From contig JAHFUQ010000005.1 of assembly GCA_023265045.1 (NCBI GenBank), positions 1 through 64,000 on the forward strand: a stretch of 64,000 nt of DNA, given 5' to 3'. The notes under the pieces were generated by a model. It was not told where the DNA came from and searched no databases. It worked only from the letters and a program-made list of their open reading frames with translations. Positions 44,943 through 54,716 of this stretch are shown piece by piece. Made by a program: the position numbers and the translations under genes. Numbering within the stretch: the stretch's first letter is position 1; each line of letters opens with the position of its first letter. Source of the stretch: Acidimicrobiia bacterium. Lineage in GTDB: Bacteria > Actinomycetota > Acidimicrobiia > Acidimicrobiales > AC-14.

Positions 44943-46378
44943 CGGTGACGACGGAGGCTCCGCCGGCCGACGGCGCGGTCCGCTCCCTGCTGGGCCGGGG
45001 CTCGGTGTTCACCATCGCCACCGCGGTGCAGATGTCCGTGGCCGTCCTCGTGACGCCCCTCGTCACCCGGCTGCTGGCCCCGTCGGAGTTCGGGCGGGTC
45101 GCCACCGCCATGGTCCTGCTCCAGGTCCTCACCTACCTGGTGGCCCTCGGCCTGCCGACCGCGGTCACACGCGAATACTTCGACGACAAGGGCGGGCTCA
45201 GCGCCGCCCGATCCCTGATGGCGATGTCCGTCTCCGTCTCGTTCGTCATGGCGCTGGCCATCGACCTGACCGGTCCGCTGTGGGCCCGCGCCCTGTTCTC
45301 GGGCCTCCCGTACGGAGGGGCGCTGCGCATCGCCGTGTGGGCGACCGTGCCCATGAGCCTGGTGCTCGCGTCGCAGGCCCTGCTGCGGGCCACCGAACGC
45401 GCCGGACGGTTCGTCGTGGTCACCGCCATCAGCACCGGCGGCGGCCAGTTGCTCGGCCTGAGCGTCGCCCTGTGGATCCACGCCACGGCCGCCACTTACT
45501 TCACGGGCCTGGCCGCCGGGCTGGTCGTGGCCGGCGTCGTGGGGGTGTGTTTCACCGGGGTCGACCTCTCGCGCCTGAACGACCGACGCTTGCTGCGGGC
45601 CGCATTCCACGTCGGGATCCCGACCGTGCCCCACGCCATGGCCGTCTACATCGTCGGCGTCGGCGATCGGGTGTTGGTCCAGCGCTTCGAGGGGCTGGGT
45701 CCGGTGGCGCGCTACCAGGTCGCCTACCTGGTCGGCGCCCTCGGCCTCACCGTGGCCGGAGCCCTGAACAACGCCTGGGCCCCGCTCATCTACGGCGCGG
45801 GAGACCAACGGCGGTGGCAGGTGCTCGCGGATACGACGGGGGCGCTGTACCGCCTGGCCGGCGTGGTCGTGTGCGGCGTCGCCCTGGGCGCGCCCATCGC
45901 GCTGATCGCGTTCGCCCCGTCGAGCTACGACCCGCGCGCCCTCACCCCCGTGTGCGCGGTGGTCGCGCTCAGCCTCGTGCCCTTCGTCGGCTACCTGGCC
46001 GAGGCGCACCCGATCTTCTACCTGCGCAAGGTGTGGTCACTCGCCTGGGCCACGCCGCTCGCCGCCGCCGTCAACATCGGCCTGAACGCATTGCTCATCC
46101 CCTGGATCGGGCTCATGGGCGCGGCGTACACGACGGTCGTCACCTACACCGTCCAGTTCCTCCTGGCCCGCCGGGTGCGCCGCCGGCTGGTCGCTGTCCC
46201 CTGGCGCCGCGGATCGGCGATCCAGGCGTGGGCCATCGCCGGCGCGGGCGCGGCTGCCGGCGCCCTGCTTCCGGCCGGCGGCGCCTGGCTTGTCGTGCGC
46301 GCCGTCGCGGCCACGGCTGCCGCCGTCGTGTTCGTCGCCCGCCTCCGGGGGCTGCTCGCGTCCCACCAGCCGTCGTGA
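44939..46378 (+). CDS. Wzx-type polysaccharide flippase (MATE/MVF-like)
   Basis: Multi-TM with GRGSVFTIATAVQMSVAVLVTPLVTRLLAPSEFGRVATA. Confidence 0.85.
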   Translation: MTVTTEAPPADGAVRSLLGRGSVFTIATAVQMSVAVLVTPLVTRLLAPSEFGRVATAMVLLQVLTYLVALGLPTAVTREYFDDKGGLSAARSLMAMSVSVSFVMALAIDLTGPLWARALFSGLPYGGALRIAVWATVPMSLVLASQALLRATERAGRFVVVTAISTGGGQLLGLSVALWIHATAATYFTGLAAGLVVAGVVGVCFTGVDLSRLNDRRLLRAAFHVGIPTVPHAMAVYIVGVGDRVLVQRFEGLGPVARYQVAYLVGALGLTVAGALNNAWAPLIYGAGDQRRWQVLADTTGALYRLAGVVVCGVALGAPIALIAFAPSSYDPRALTPVCAVVALSLVPFVGYLAEAHPIFYLRKVWSLAWATPLAAAVNIGLNALLIPWIGLMGAAYTTVVTYTVQFLLARRVRRRLVAVPWRRGSAIQAWAIAGAGAAAGALLPAGGAWLVVRAVAATAAAVVFVARLRGLLASHQPS

Positions 46379-46401
46379 CCCGGCCGGTACGCTCCCGCAC
46401 C

Positions 46402-47145
46402 ATGCTCGACGGGATGGCCGACCGCCTGGCGCGGGCGGCCCGGAACCCACGGCGCGCGGGCGGGGCCGTCTTCACCCGCCTCCAGGCCCAACGCTGGCTC
46501 GGCCTGGAACCCCCCGAGTTCAAGGCGCTGGCGCGCGACCTCCTGTGCACCGGCCAGATCGAGGGCTGGCGCTACCGCCAGGACCTGTGCCTCCTCTACC
46601 TGCTCGCCCGGGAGATCCCCGGTCCAGGCGTCACCCTGGAGATCGGCTCGTTCAAGGGGCTCGCCACCACCGCGCTGGCGTACGGCGTGCGCCACGGCGG
46701 CCACGAGCGGGTCCACACCGTCGACCCGCACACGGGCGACCGGCAGGACCTGGAGGCCCACGGGGCGGCGGTGGGCTCTTCGGAAGCGGCCTTCCGGCGC
46801 AACCTGGAGACGGCCGGCATTGCCGCCGAGGTCACGGCCTACGTGATGAAGTCGGACGAGCTGGCGCCGGACTGGCCCGGCCTTCCCATCCGGGTGCTCT
46901 TCGTCGACGGCTGGCACGGGTACGACGCGGTGACCGCCGACCTGGCCAACTTCGTGCCCCATCTCACGCCCGACGGCGTCGTGCTCATCGACGACTACCT
47001 CAACTACGACGAGGTCAAGGCCGCCGTCGACGACGCCACGGGGCTCCTGCCAACGCACGTCGTGCGCGCCGGGCGCATGCGCCTGGCCTACCCCGGCCGC
47101 CTCCCCGAGCCGGTCCAGCGCTTCCTGCGCATCCCCTGGGGCTGA
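46402..47145 (+). CDS. class I SAM-dependent methyltransferase
   Basis: GVTLEIGSFKGLATTALAYGV ... HTVDPHTGD ... LFVDGWHGYDAVTADLANFVPHLTPDGVVLIDDY. Confidence 0.85.
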   Translation: MLDGMADRLARAARNPRRAGGAVFTRLQAQRWLGLEPPEFKALARDLLCTGQIEGWRYRQDLCLLYLLAREIPGPGVTLEIGSFKGLATTALAYGVRHGGHERVHTVDPHTGDRQDLEAHGAAVGSSEAAFRRNLETAGIAAEVTAYVMKSDELAPDWPGLPIRVLFVDGWHGYDAVTADLANFVPHLTPDGVVLIDDYLNYDEVKAAVDDATGLLPTHVVRAGRMRLAYPGRLPEPVQRFLRIPWG

Positions 47146-47149
47146 CCCC

Positions 47150-48421
47150 TCAGCCCAGGCGGTGGGCTTGGCCGAGCACCTTGGCCGCCGCCGCCACGAT
47201 GTCGTCCATGTCAGCCTCGGTGGCGGGCGCGCGGGCGACGCCGGTGAGGACCACCTCGCGCTCGTACATCCGCTCGGTGACCGGGCACAGGCCCTTGTCG
47301 TAGCGGGCCGAACCCTCGTAGTGCCGGAAGGCCGCCGCGGCGCGGTCCTGGTAGATGGGGCTCATGTACAGCGGGGCGACGTAGCCCGCCCCGAGCGGGA
47401 TGCCTTCGGCCGCCATGGCCCGCACGAAGTCCGCTCGAGGGCAGCCCGCCGCGTCCTCGTCGAACGTGAACGGGTACACGTAGTAGACGTGCTGCGAGCC
47501 GGGACGCAGCGCCGGCGGCGCCAACCCGGGCAGGTCGGCGAGGCCCTTGCTGAGGTGGTCGGCCAGCCGGACGCGCGTCTCGTTCAGCTCCGGCAGGCGG
47601 CCCAGCTGCACGATGCCGAGCGCGGCCTCCATCTCCGTCATCCGGTAGTTCCACCCCAGGAAGTCGGTGCGGTAGCTCCGGCTCTTCTGGCCTTCCACGA
47701 TCATCTCGCCGTGGTTGCGGACCATCTGGGCGATGCGGGCGATCTCCGGGTCGTCGGTGATCAGCATCCCGCCTTCGCCCGTCGTCATCGTCTTCGACTC
47801 GGTGAACGAGAAGATGCCGCAGTCGCCGAACGTGCCCACGCGGCGGTCGCCGACCGTGGCGAACGGGGCCTGGGCGCAATCCTCGATGACCTTCACCCCC
47901 CGGCGGCGCGCGAGGTCGACGACGGCGTGGATGTCCGCCGGCTGCCCGAACAGGTGGACCGGGACGAGAGCCCTCGTCAGCCCGGTGATAGCCGCCTCGG
48001 CGGCCGCCGGGTCGAGGCAGTAGTAGTCGGCCTCGATGTCGGCGAACACCGGGACGGCGTTCTGCATGAGGGCGCACGTGGCGGTGGACGTGAACGTGTA
48101 GGGCGGGACAATGACCTCGTCCCCCGGCTGGACCCCCACCGCGACGACGGCGGCGTGGAGGGCGGCGGTGGCGGAGTTGAAGCTGACCGCGTGGGCCACG
48201 CCGTGTGCCTCGGCGAAGCGCCGCTCGAGCTCCTTGATGCGCTCGCCGCCCAGGAAGAACACGCCCGGCGCGGCGATGAAGGAGGAGAGGCGGCCGCTGT
48301 CGAGCACCTCCATGACCGCCTGCTTCTCGGCGTCGCCGATGACGGGATGGGGCGGGAAGGGGACGGAGCGCACCGGCGCACCGCCGAACAGAGCGAGTTC
48401 GTCCTTGTCGTGGATGCTCAT
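47150..48421 (-). CDS. DegT/DnrJ/EryC1 family aminotransferase
   Basis: PPYTFTSTATCALMQNAVPVFADIEADYYCLDP ... FSFTESKTMTTGEGGMLITDD. Confidence 0.93.
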   Translation of the reverse strand: MSIHDKDELALFGGAPVRSVPFPPHPVIGDAEKQAVMEVLDSGRLSSFIAAPGVFFLGGERIKELERRFAEAHGVAHAVSFNSATAALHAAVVAVGVQPGDEVIVPPYTFTSTATCALMQNAVPVFADIEADYYCLDPAAAEAAITGLTRALVPVHLFGQPADIHAVVDLARRRGVKVIEDCAQAPFATVGDRRVGTFGDCGIFSFTESKTMTTGEGGMLITDDPEIARIAQMVRNHGEMIVEGQKSRSYRTDFLGWNYRMTEMEAALGIVQLGRLPELNETRVRLADHLSKGLADLPGLAPPALRPGSQHVYYVYPFTFDEDAAGCPRADFVRAMAAEGIPLGAGYVAPLYMSPIYQDRAAAAFRHYEGSARYDKGLCPVTERMYEREVVLTGVARAPATEADMDDIVAAAAKVLGQAHRLG

Positions 48422-49473
48422 TTGGACCCTTGGAGGTACGGGGCGTCACGCAGCGACGCCGGGAGCGGGAGGTCGACCCGTTGCCCGCCGTGGTCGGCCG
48501 ACCAGCGGAGGGCGACGAGGATTTCAAGGGCCTGACGACCGTCTGCGCCGCTCGACCAGGGAGAGGCGGCGCCGTCGAGGCAGTCACGGACGTGGGCCAT
48601 GGCCTGCAGCATGTACTCGCGCCGACCGGAGTCGTCCACGGGCACGGCGGCGGGCTCGAGCTGGTTGTACCCGGCGAACCGGCGGCTCTCGACGGCCGCC
48701 TCGTAGGTCGCGCTGAACCCGTGGTCGCCCACCCGGAGCCGCCCGGTCGTCCCCAACACGTTCACCTCGAAGATGGTGTACGCCTTGACGTCGGTCGCCT
48801 GGAGGGCGGCGACCGCGCCCCCCCGGAACCCGATCCAGCCGTCGACGTTGGGGTCGGCCGGATTGCCGGAGGGCGCACGGCTCATCGTGCCGACGACCCA
48901 CTCGGGCTCGCCGACGAGCTGGCGGAGCAAGTCGACGAGGTGCGTGCCGGTGTTGGCGAGGCCCGCGGTGTAGTAGGCGGTCGCCTGCTGCACCGCCCCG
49001 AGCCCGCCGCCGGCGATGTAGGCGGCCACCTCGCGGTGAAATCGGTCGAAGCGGCGCTGGTGCCCGACGAAGAGGAGGGCGCCCGCGTTGTCGCACGTCG
49101 TCACCATCTCGTCGGCGGCGGCCAGCGTGCCGGCGACGGGCTTCTCGCAGAACACCGCCCGCACGCCCGCGGCGACGGCCTTCGCGGTGATCGGCGCATG
49201 GGTGTCGACGGTCGTGCAGATCGACACGGCGTCGAGCTCCTCCTTGGCCAGGAGGTCGTCGTAGCTCGTGTACCGGCCGGGGACGGCGAACTTCTCGCCG
49301 TACCGGCTCAGGCGCTCGGGATCGACGTCGCACAAGGCGACCAGATCGAAGCCCTCAGTCGCGGCGTACGCGCCGGCGTGGGTGCTCACGTAGCCCCGCC
49401 GCGGGTCGTCGTCGAAGGCGGCGCCGATGCGCCCGCATCCCACGACGGCGGCCCGGTACGCGCGCACGCTCAC
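48418..49473 (-). CDS. Gfo/Idh/MocA family oxidoreductase
   Basis: AAVVGCGRIGAAFDDDPRR ... AVSICTTVDTHAPITAKAVAAGVRAVFCEKPVAGTLAAADEM. Confidence 0.92.
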   Translation of the reverse strand: MSVRAYRAAVVGCGRIGAAFDDDPRRGYVSTHAGAYAATEGFDLVALCDVDPERLSRYGEKFAVPGRYTSYDDLLAKEELDAVSICTTVDTHAPITAKAVAAGVRAVFCEKPVAGTLAAADEMVTTCDNAGALLFVGHQRRFDRFHREVAAYIAGGGLGAVQQATAYYTAGLANTGTHLVDLLRQLVGEPEWVVGTMSRAPSGNPADPNVDGWIGFRGGAVAALQATDVKAYTIFEVNVLGTTGRLRVGDHGFSATYEAAVESRRFAGYNQLEPAAVPVDDSGRREYMLQAMAHVRDCLDGAASPWSSGADGRQALEILVALRWSADHGGQRVDLPLPASLRDAPYLQGSK

Positions 49474-50306
49474 GGCTGCGACGTCCACGTCACCAACGAC
49501 GTCGGGTGCTGGGGGTTGAGCCCGACCGCGTCGGCCACGACGGTGTCGATCCGGATGCGGCCCCCGTCGGCCTCGGCCCGCAGGAGCGACCACAGGTTGC
49601 GGTTGTAGTCGTTGCGCTCGGCGTAGGCGCGCGACGCCGTGTCCTCGCCGGGCCGCATCTGCCACCCGATCGGTTCGAAATGCACGCCGCGCACCACGGG
49701 GGCGAGGCCGAGCACAGCGTCGAAAAAAGCGGCGTCGACCGACGGCGCCTGTTCGATGGCGTGCACGGTCAGCACGACAGCGGAGGACACCGTCCCCAAC
49801 ACCGAGAGGTCGGGGGCGTGGAGATCGAACGGGACGGCGCGGAAGCTGATCTCCGAGGCCAGGGCGGCCAGCCGGGCGGCCGCCCGCCGGCCCGCCTCGG
49901 TGTACTCGGCGGCCACGTAGGTGGCGTGGCGTGGCCCGCCGGCGAGCCACACCGTCAGCAGGTGCTGGCCCCAACCCGATCCGATGTCGACAATCAGTTC
50001 GGCGCCGTTGTCCCGGCACGCGTCGACCACGACTTCGGGGATCACCGTGAGGTAGGCGCCCACCGCCGCCGCGCGCGGCGCCGCGGTCACGACGCCGTTC
50101 AGGGCGACTTGGGCGGGCTCGGCGGCCGCGCCGCCCCATCCCCGCTCGTGGCGCGACACCGTGCGGATGACCCTCGCCAGGTCCGGTCGAGGCCCCTCGG
50201 CGGCGATCGCCTCGTCGATGAACCGCTCGATGGCAGGCCACTTTTCCCGCCCGTACTCGCGGTCGATCCAAGCGGCCGTGCGCGAGACCGCGTCCCCGGT
50301 CGCCAT
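49470..50306 (-). CDS. SAM-dependent methyltransferase-like protein
   Basis: ELIVDIGSGWGQHLLTVWLAGG; 4-bp overlap with the oxidoreductase. Confidence 0.7.
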   Translation of the reverse strand: MATGDAVSRTAAWIDREYGREKWPAIERFIDEAIAAEGPRPDLARVIRTVSRHERGWGGAAAEPAQVALNGVVTAAPRAAAVGAYLTVIPEVVVDACRDNGAELIVDIGSGWGQHLLTVWLAGGPRHATYVAAEYTEAGRRAAARLAALASEISFRAVPFDLHAPDLSVLGTVSSAVVLTVHAIEQAPSVDAAFFDAVLGLAPVVRGVHFEPIGWQMRPGEDTASRAYAERNDYNRNLWSLLRAEADGGRIRIDTVVADAVGLNPQHPTSLVTWTSQP

Positions 50307-50325
50307 GGGCCGTACCCTACCGGTC

Positions 50326-51066
50326 ATGGCCCGAGTTGTCGCGAGCATCGAGGCCCGGATGGGTTCGAGCCGGCTGCCCGGCAAAGTGCTGTTCGACGTG
50401 GCCGGGCGCCCGGCGCTGGAGTGGGTGGTCCGCCGCCTGCAACAGGCGAAACGCGTCGACGAGGTCGTGGTCGCCACATCGGTCGACCCGCTCGACGACG
50501 TGCTGGAGCAGTGGTGCGGCTCCATGGGGCTGGCCGTCCACCGCGGCAGCGAGAACGACGTGCTGGGCCGCGTGGTCGACGCCCACCGCATGATGAAGTC
50601 GGACGTCATCGTCGAGGTCACCGGCGACTGCACCGTGCTCGACCCCGAGTTGATCGACACGGGCGTGGTCACGTTCCTCGAGAACGACTGCGACGTCGTC
50701 TCCAACACGTGGAAGCCGTCCTGGCCGAACGGGATCAACGTGCAGGTCTTCCGCTTCGCCGACCTCGAAGAAGTGGCGCGCACCATCGACGACCCGCCCG
50801 TACGGGAGCACGTCTCGCTCTACTTCTACGAGCACCCCGAGCGGTACCGGGTGTTCCACCTCTTCGCTCCGGCGCGTTGCTGGGGCCCTGAGTACCGCCT
50901 GTCGATCGACTACCCCGAGGACCACCGGCTGATCAGCGAAATCTACGGGCGCCTGCTGCCCCGGTACGGCGAGCGGTTCGGCGCCGAGGAGGTCATCGCC
51001 TTGCTCCACGCCGAGCCCGAGCTGTGGGAGATCAACCGTCATCGCGTGCAAAAGTCGGCGCGCTGA
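50326..51066 (+). CDS. cytidylyltransferase, SpsF/PseF-type
   Basis: VVASIEARMGSSRLPGKVLFDVAGRPALEWVVRRL ... YRLSIDYPEDHRLI. Confidence 0.88.
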   Translation: MARVVASIEARMGSSRLPGKVLFDVAGRPALEWVVRRLQQAKRVDEVVVATSVDPLDDVLEQWCGSMGLAVHRGSENDVLGRVVDAHRMMKSDVIVEVTGDCTVLDPELIDTGVVTFLENDCDVVSNTWKPSWPNGINVQVFRFADLEEVARTIDDPPVREHVSLYFYEHPERYRVFHLFAPARCWGPEYRLSIDYPEDHRLISEIYGRLLPRYGERFGAEEVIALLHAEPELWEINRHRVQKSAR

Positions 51067-51706
51067 CCCGACGGCGCCGCATCTGCCCGACCATCGCCCG
51101 GAGCAGCCGCAGGTTGGGGCGTAGGCCGGATCCGAACTGGGTGCGGCCGGACGGGCGGATGCGCACTGGCACCGGCACGAACGCGAGGCGGGCGCCGGCG
51201 CGGGCCGCGGCCAGCGCCAGGCCGGTGCCGATCGAGCCGTCCAGGGCGCCGGGAAAGCGGCGGTACATGTCCATCGAGTAGGCCTTCATGCCGCACAGGA
51301 CGTCGGGGATCCCGTAGCGCCGCCGGGCATAGCCCGTGAACACCCGCTCAGCCCAGCGCGCGCAGCGGGGCCGGACGCCGACCACGACGTCCGCCTCGCC
51401 GGCCAGGAGCGGCGCCAGGAGGGCCGCCAAGGCCGTCGGATCGTGCTGGGCGTCGGCGTCCATGGTCACGAGCGCGTCGAAGCCGAGGTCCTCGGCCCGG
51501 GCGAACCCGCTGGCCAGGGCCGAGTCGTACCCGCCGTTGCGCTCGTGGCGCACCACCAGGGCGCCGGCGGCGGCCGCGGCCGCGGCGGTGGCGTCCGTGG
51601 AGCCGTCGTCGACCACGATGGGCTGGCCGTACCCAGCCGCGCCGGCGACGACGGCGGCGATGGTCGCCTCCTCGTTCAGGGCGGGGATGACGATGGCCGC
51701 GTTCAC
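51032..51706 (-). CDS. family 2 glycosyltransferase (dolichol-phosphate-mannose synthase-like)
   Basis: VIPALNEEATIAAVVAGA ... VVDDGSTDAT ... VTMDADAQHDP. Confidence 0.9.
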   Translation of the reverse strand: MNAAIVIPALNEEATIAAVVAGAAGYGQPIVVDDGSTDATAAAAAAAGALVVRHERNGGYDSALASGFARAEDLGFDALVTMDADAQHDPTALAALLAPLLAGEADVVVGVRPRCARWAERVFTGYARRRYGIPDVLCGMKAYSMDMYRRFPGALDGSIGTGLALAAARAGARLAFVPVPVRIRPSGRTQFGSGLRPNLRLLRAMVGQMRRRRVSAPTFARDDG

Positions 51707-51710
51707 CGTC

Positions 51711-52781
51711 TCATGCCACGTCGGACGGGCGCACGCAGTCGCCCTCTTCGATGTCGCGAACGGCGCACCGCCCCACGACTTCGCCGAGGCGGTACGGGGG
51801 AAGGGCGTCGACCGGGCACGGGCGAAGCACGGTCAGGCTGCCCTCGTCGATGATCGAGCCGGCGGCAATGGGCCGGGCGGCCCGTACCGCGCGGCGCTGC
51901 AGCACCACCGTCTCGCGCTCGTTGTCCATCACGCGCTTGTCCTCGTCGCCCAGCGACGCCTCGAGCTCGCGGGTGCGGTCGACCATTTCCCTCCAGCTGC
52001 GGGAGTCCATGGAGAAGGCGTGATCGGGCCCCCTACGGGTGGTGTCGTCGGTGAAGTGCTTCTCGATCACCCGGGCGCCGAGGGTCACGGCGCCGAGGAC
52101 GGTGGCAGGTCCGGGGGTGTGGTCCGACAGCCCGAGCACGACGTCCGGGTACTCGCGGGCGAACCACGAGAGGACGCGCAGGTTGATGTGCCGGAAGTTG
52201 TCGGGGTCGGCCGTGTAGTTCGTGTTGCACTGCATGAGGACGATCTGGTCGGTGTGCTGGCGAGCGGCTTTCATCGCCATGCGGACCTCGTCGTCGTCGG
52301 CCGCCCCTGTCGCGATGAGCATGGGCTTGCCGTCGGCGGCCATGCGGCTGATGGCTTCGTGCCAGGTGACGTCGCCCGAACCGATCTTCCAGGCGCACGT
52401 GTAGGGGGAAAGGGCGGCGATGTCGTCGAGGTCGTACAGGGCCGTGAAATAGTCGATCCGCGCCTCGGCGCACGCGGCCACGAGCGCTTCCGTCCAGTCG
52501 AGCGGCACGCTCGCCTTCCGGTAGACGTTGACGACGCTGTCGTTCCACTTCGCCTGGTGGGACTGCTGGGCCCCGAGGTGCTCGAACCCGTACCCGGACA
52601 CGATGGTCTCAGCCCTAAAGTTCTGGAACTTGGCCGCGTCCGCGCCAGCCTCCGCGCAGAGTCGGATCAGCTCCTTGGCGCGATCGAGGTCGCCGTCATG
52701 GTTGGCGGCGATGTCCGCCACGAAGTAGGTGGGGTGGTCGACGCCGACGAGGCGGCGGCCGATGCGAAATTCCGTGCTCAT
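51711..52781 (-). CDS. N-acetylneuraminate/pseudaminate synthase family (NeuB/PseI/SpsE-like) with SAF-like C-terminus
   Basis: YFVADIAANHDGDLDRAKELIRLCAEAGADAAKFQNF ... GLSDHTPGPATVLGAVTLGARVIEKHFTDDTTRRGPDHAFSMD. Confidence 0.93.
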   Translation of the reverse strand: MSTEFRIGRRLVGVDHPTYFVADIAANHDGDLDRAKELIRLCAEAGADAAKFQNFRAETIVSGYGFEHLGAQQSHQAKWNDSVVNVYRKASVPLDWTEALVAACAEARIDYFTALYDLDDIAALSPYTCAWKIGSGDVTWHEAISRMAADGKPMLIATGAADDDEVRMAMKAARQHTDQIVLMQCNTNYTADPDNFRHINLRVLSWFAREYPDVVLGLSDHTPGPATVLGAVTLGARVIEKHFTDDTTRRGPDHAFSMDSRSWREMVDRTRELEASLGDEDKRVMDNERETVVLQRRAVRAARPIAAGSIIDEGSLTVLRPCPVDALPPYRLGEVVGRCAVRDIEEGDCVRPSDVA

Positions 52782-53602
52782 GACGTCGCGATCTCCTCGG
52801 CGAGAGTGGGGAGCGTGAGGGAAAGGCGGGCCTCGAAGCGCGCCACGTCCATCCGGAGGTCGCGCGGCCTCGGCGCCCGGCCGGGCTGCAGGGTCGACCG
52901 GGCGACGCGGGCGGTCGCCGTGGACAGGCCGGCGTGCGCCGCCAGCGCGCGCGCGAACTCCGCCTTGGTCATCCCGTCGCGGCTGCCGAGGTTGTAGACC
53001 CCCTCGGCGCCGGCTCGGACCGCGGCCAGCGCCAGGCGGGCCAGCGTCGCCGCGTGCAGTGGTGAGAACGCCACGTCCTCGAACAGCGGCACCGGGCGGC
53101 CGGCGGCGAACGCGTCGAGGAAAAAGTCGCTCAGGCTCGCCGGGGGGCCGAAGAAGTTCGTCCGCAGGACCAGGGCGCCGGGATGCTCCAGGGCCGCCTG
53201 CTCGCCGGCCAGCTTCGTCTTGCCGTAGATGTTGACCGGCCCGGTCTCGTCCTCGAGGTGGGGACCGGCTGTGTCCGGGTACACCTGGTCGGTCGAGATG
53301 ACGATCAGCCGGGCGCCGGCCGGCAGGTGTCGCACGAGGTGTTCGACGGCCTGGCGATTGGCGGCGTCGGCCTCGTCGGGACGGACCTCGCACGCATCGA
53401 CGTCGGTCATGGCGGCGGCGTGGAGGACCAACGAGGGCGCCGCCCTGTCCAAGAGACTGGCGACCGCGGCCCCGTCGGTCAGGTCGCACTCGACGTCGCC
53501 GCCGGAGCGGGCGCTCGTGATAACGGCGCCGAGGGCGGTGGCTTCAGCGGCGAGGTAGGGCCCCAGCCGGCCCCGTGCCCCCGTAACCAGCGTTCGTGCC
53601 AC
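52778..53602 (-). CDS. RmlD-like SDR, dTDP-4-dehydrorhamnose reductase family
   Basis: LVTGARGRLGPYLAAEATALG ... STDQVYPDTAGPHLEDETGPVNIYGKTKLAGEQA. Confidence 0.88.
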   Translation of the reverse strand: MARTLVTGARGRLGPYLAAEATALGAVITSARSGGDVECDLTDGAAVASLLDRAAPSLVLHAAAMTDVDACEVRPDEADAANRQAVEHLVRHLPAGARLIVISTDQVYPDTAGPHLEDETGPVNIYGKTKLAGEQAALEHPGALVLRTNFFGPPASLSDFFLDAFAAGRPVPLFEDVAFSPLHAATLARLALAAVRAGAEGVYNLGSRDGMTKAEFARALAAHAGLSTATARVARSTLQPGRAPRPRDLRMDVARFEARLSLTLPTLAEEIATS

Positions 53603-53608
53603 GGGCGA

Positions 53609-54613
53609 CTAAACGATCATGCGGGCCAGTTCGTCGCTCGACAGCCAGCGGTCGTTGCTGTCACTCGAGTAGACGAACCCGTCCGCGAGGGGCTTGCCGT
53701 CGATCCACCGGGGCTCCTGTGTCCACCAGGGGTGCTCGGGGAGCACGACGTAGACGTCGCCCGCGTCGATGGTGTGGCGGCTCTCGTCGGCCGTGACCAG
53801 CACCTCGTGCAGCTTCTCACCCGGGCGGATGCCGATGATCTGGCGCTCGAGGCCCGGCGCCATGGCGTCGGCCAGGTCGACCACGCGCATAGACGGGATC
53901 TTGGGGATGAACACCTCGCCGCCGGTCATGTGGCGCAGCGCGTACAGCACCAAGTCGACGGCCTGGGGCAGCGTGATCCAGAAGCGGGTCATGCGCTCGT
54001 CGGTGATCGTGAGCTTGCCGGATTCGGCGATCTGCTGTTTGAACAGCGGCACCACCGACCCGCGCGAGCCCACGACGTTGCCGTAGCGCACGCACGCCAG
54101 GTTGGCGCGGGACTGGGCCGCGTAGGCGTTGCCCTGCACCACGATCTTCTCGGCGCACAACTTGGTCGCGCCGTAGAGGTTGACCGGGTTGACGGCCTTG
54201 TCGGTGGAAAGCGCGACGACCTTGCTCACGCCCGCGTCGATGGCCGCGTCAACCACGTGCTGGGCGCCCAGGACGTTGGTGCGCACCGCCTCGAACGGGT
54301 TGTACTCGCACGCCGGCACCTGCTTGAGGGCGGCGGCGTGGACGAGGATGTCGGCGCCCTGGGCGGCGCGGGACATGCGGGAACGGTCGCGCACGTCGCC
54401 GATGAAGTAGCGGAGGTTGCCGCTGCGGCCGGCCCACCGCTCCTGCATCTGGGACTGCTTTAACTCGTCGCGTGAGTAGACCCGGATGACGGCGTCGTTC
54501 CAGCGGTCGGTGACCGACTGGACGAAGGCGTTGCCGAACGAGCCGGTGCCGCCGGTGAGCAGGATCGTCGCCCCCGACAGGTCGAGCCCGTCCAGCCGTG
54601 AGGAAAGGTTCAC
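53609..54613 (-). CDS. UDP-N-acetylglucosamine 4,6-dehydratase-like SDR (PseB/CapD-like)
   Basis: ILLTGGTGSFGNAFVQ ... VYSRDELKQSQMQERW ... AAALKQVPACEYNPFEAVRTNVLGAQHVVDAA ... VALSTDKAVNPVNLYGATKL. Confidence 0.92.
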   Translation of the reverse strand: MNLSSRLDGLDLSGATILLTGGTGSFGNAFVQSVTDRWNDAVIRVYSRDELKQSQMQERWAGRSGNLRYFIGDVRDRSRMSRAAQGADILVHAAALKQVPACEYNPFEAVRTNVLGAQHVVDAAIDAGVSKVVALSTDKAVNPVNLYGATKLCAEKIVVQGNAYAAQSRANLACVRYGNVVGSRGSVVPLFKQQIAESGKLTITDERMTRFWITLPQAVDLVLYALRHMTGGEVFIPKIPSMRVVDLADAMAPGLERQIIGIRPGEKLHEVLVTADESRHTIDAGDVYVVLPEHPWWTQEPRWIDGKPLADGFVYSSDSNDRWLSSDELARMIV

Positions 54614-54673
54614 GTGGTAAGGATCGGCGCCGCCGGTAGGGCGCTTGAAGAGTTCGTCGGTTGCACGAGGCAG

Positions 54674-54709
54674 CGTACCTGGGCCAGCGCGCTCGCTGGC
54701 CCAGGTACG
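54674..54709. terminator. perfect 16-bp stem / 4-nt loop hairpin 3' of the SBBP-repeat gene
   Basis: CGTACCTGGGCCAGCG-cgct-CGCTGGCCCAGGTACG; no obvious U-tract. Confidence 0.6.
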
Positions 54710-54716
54710 TCCGATC

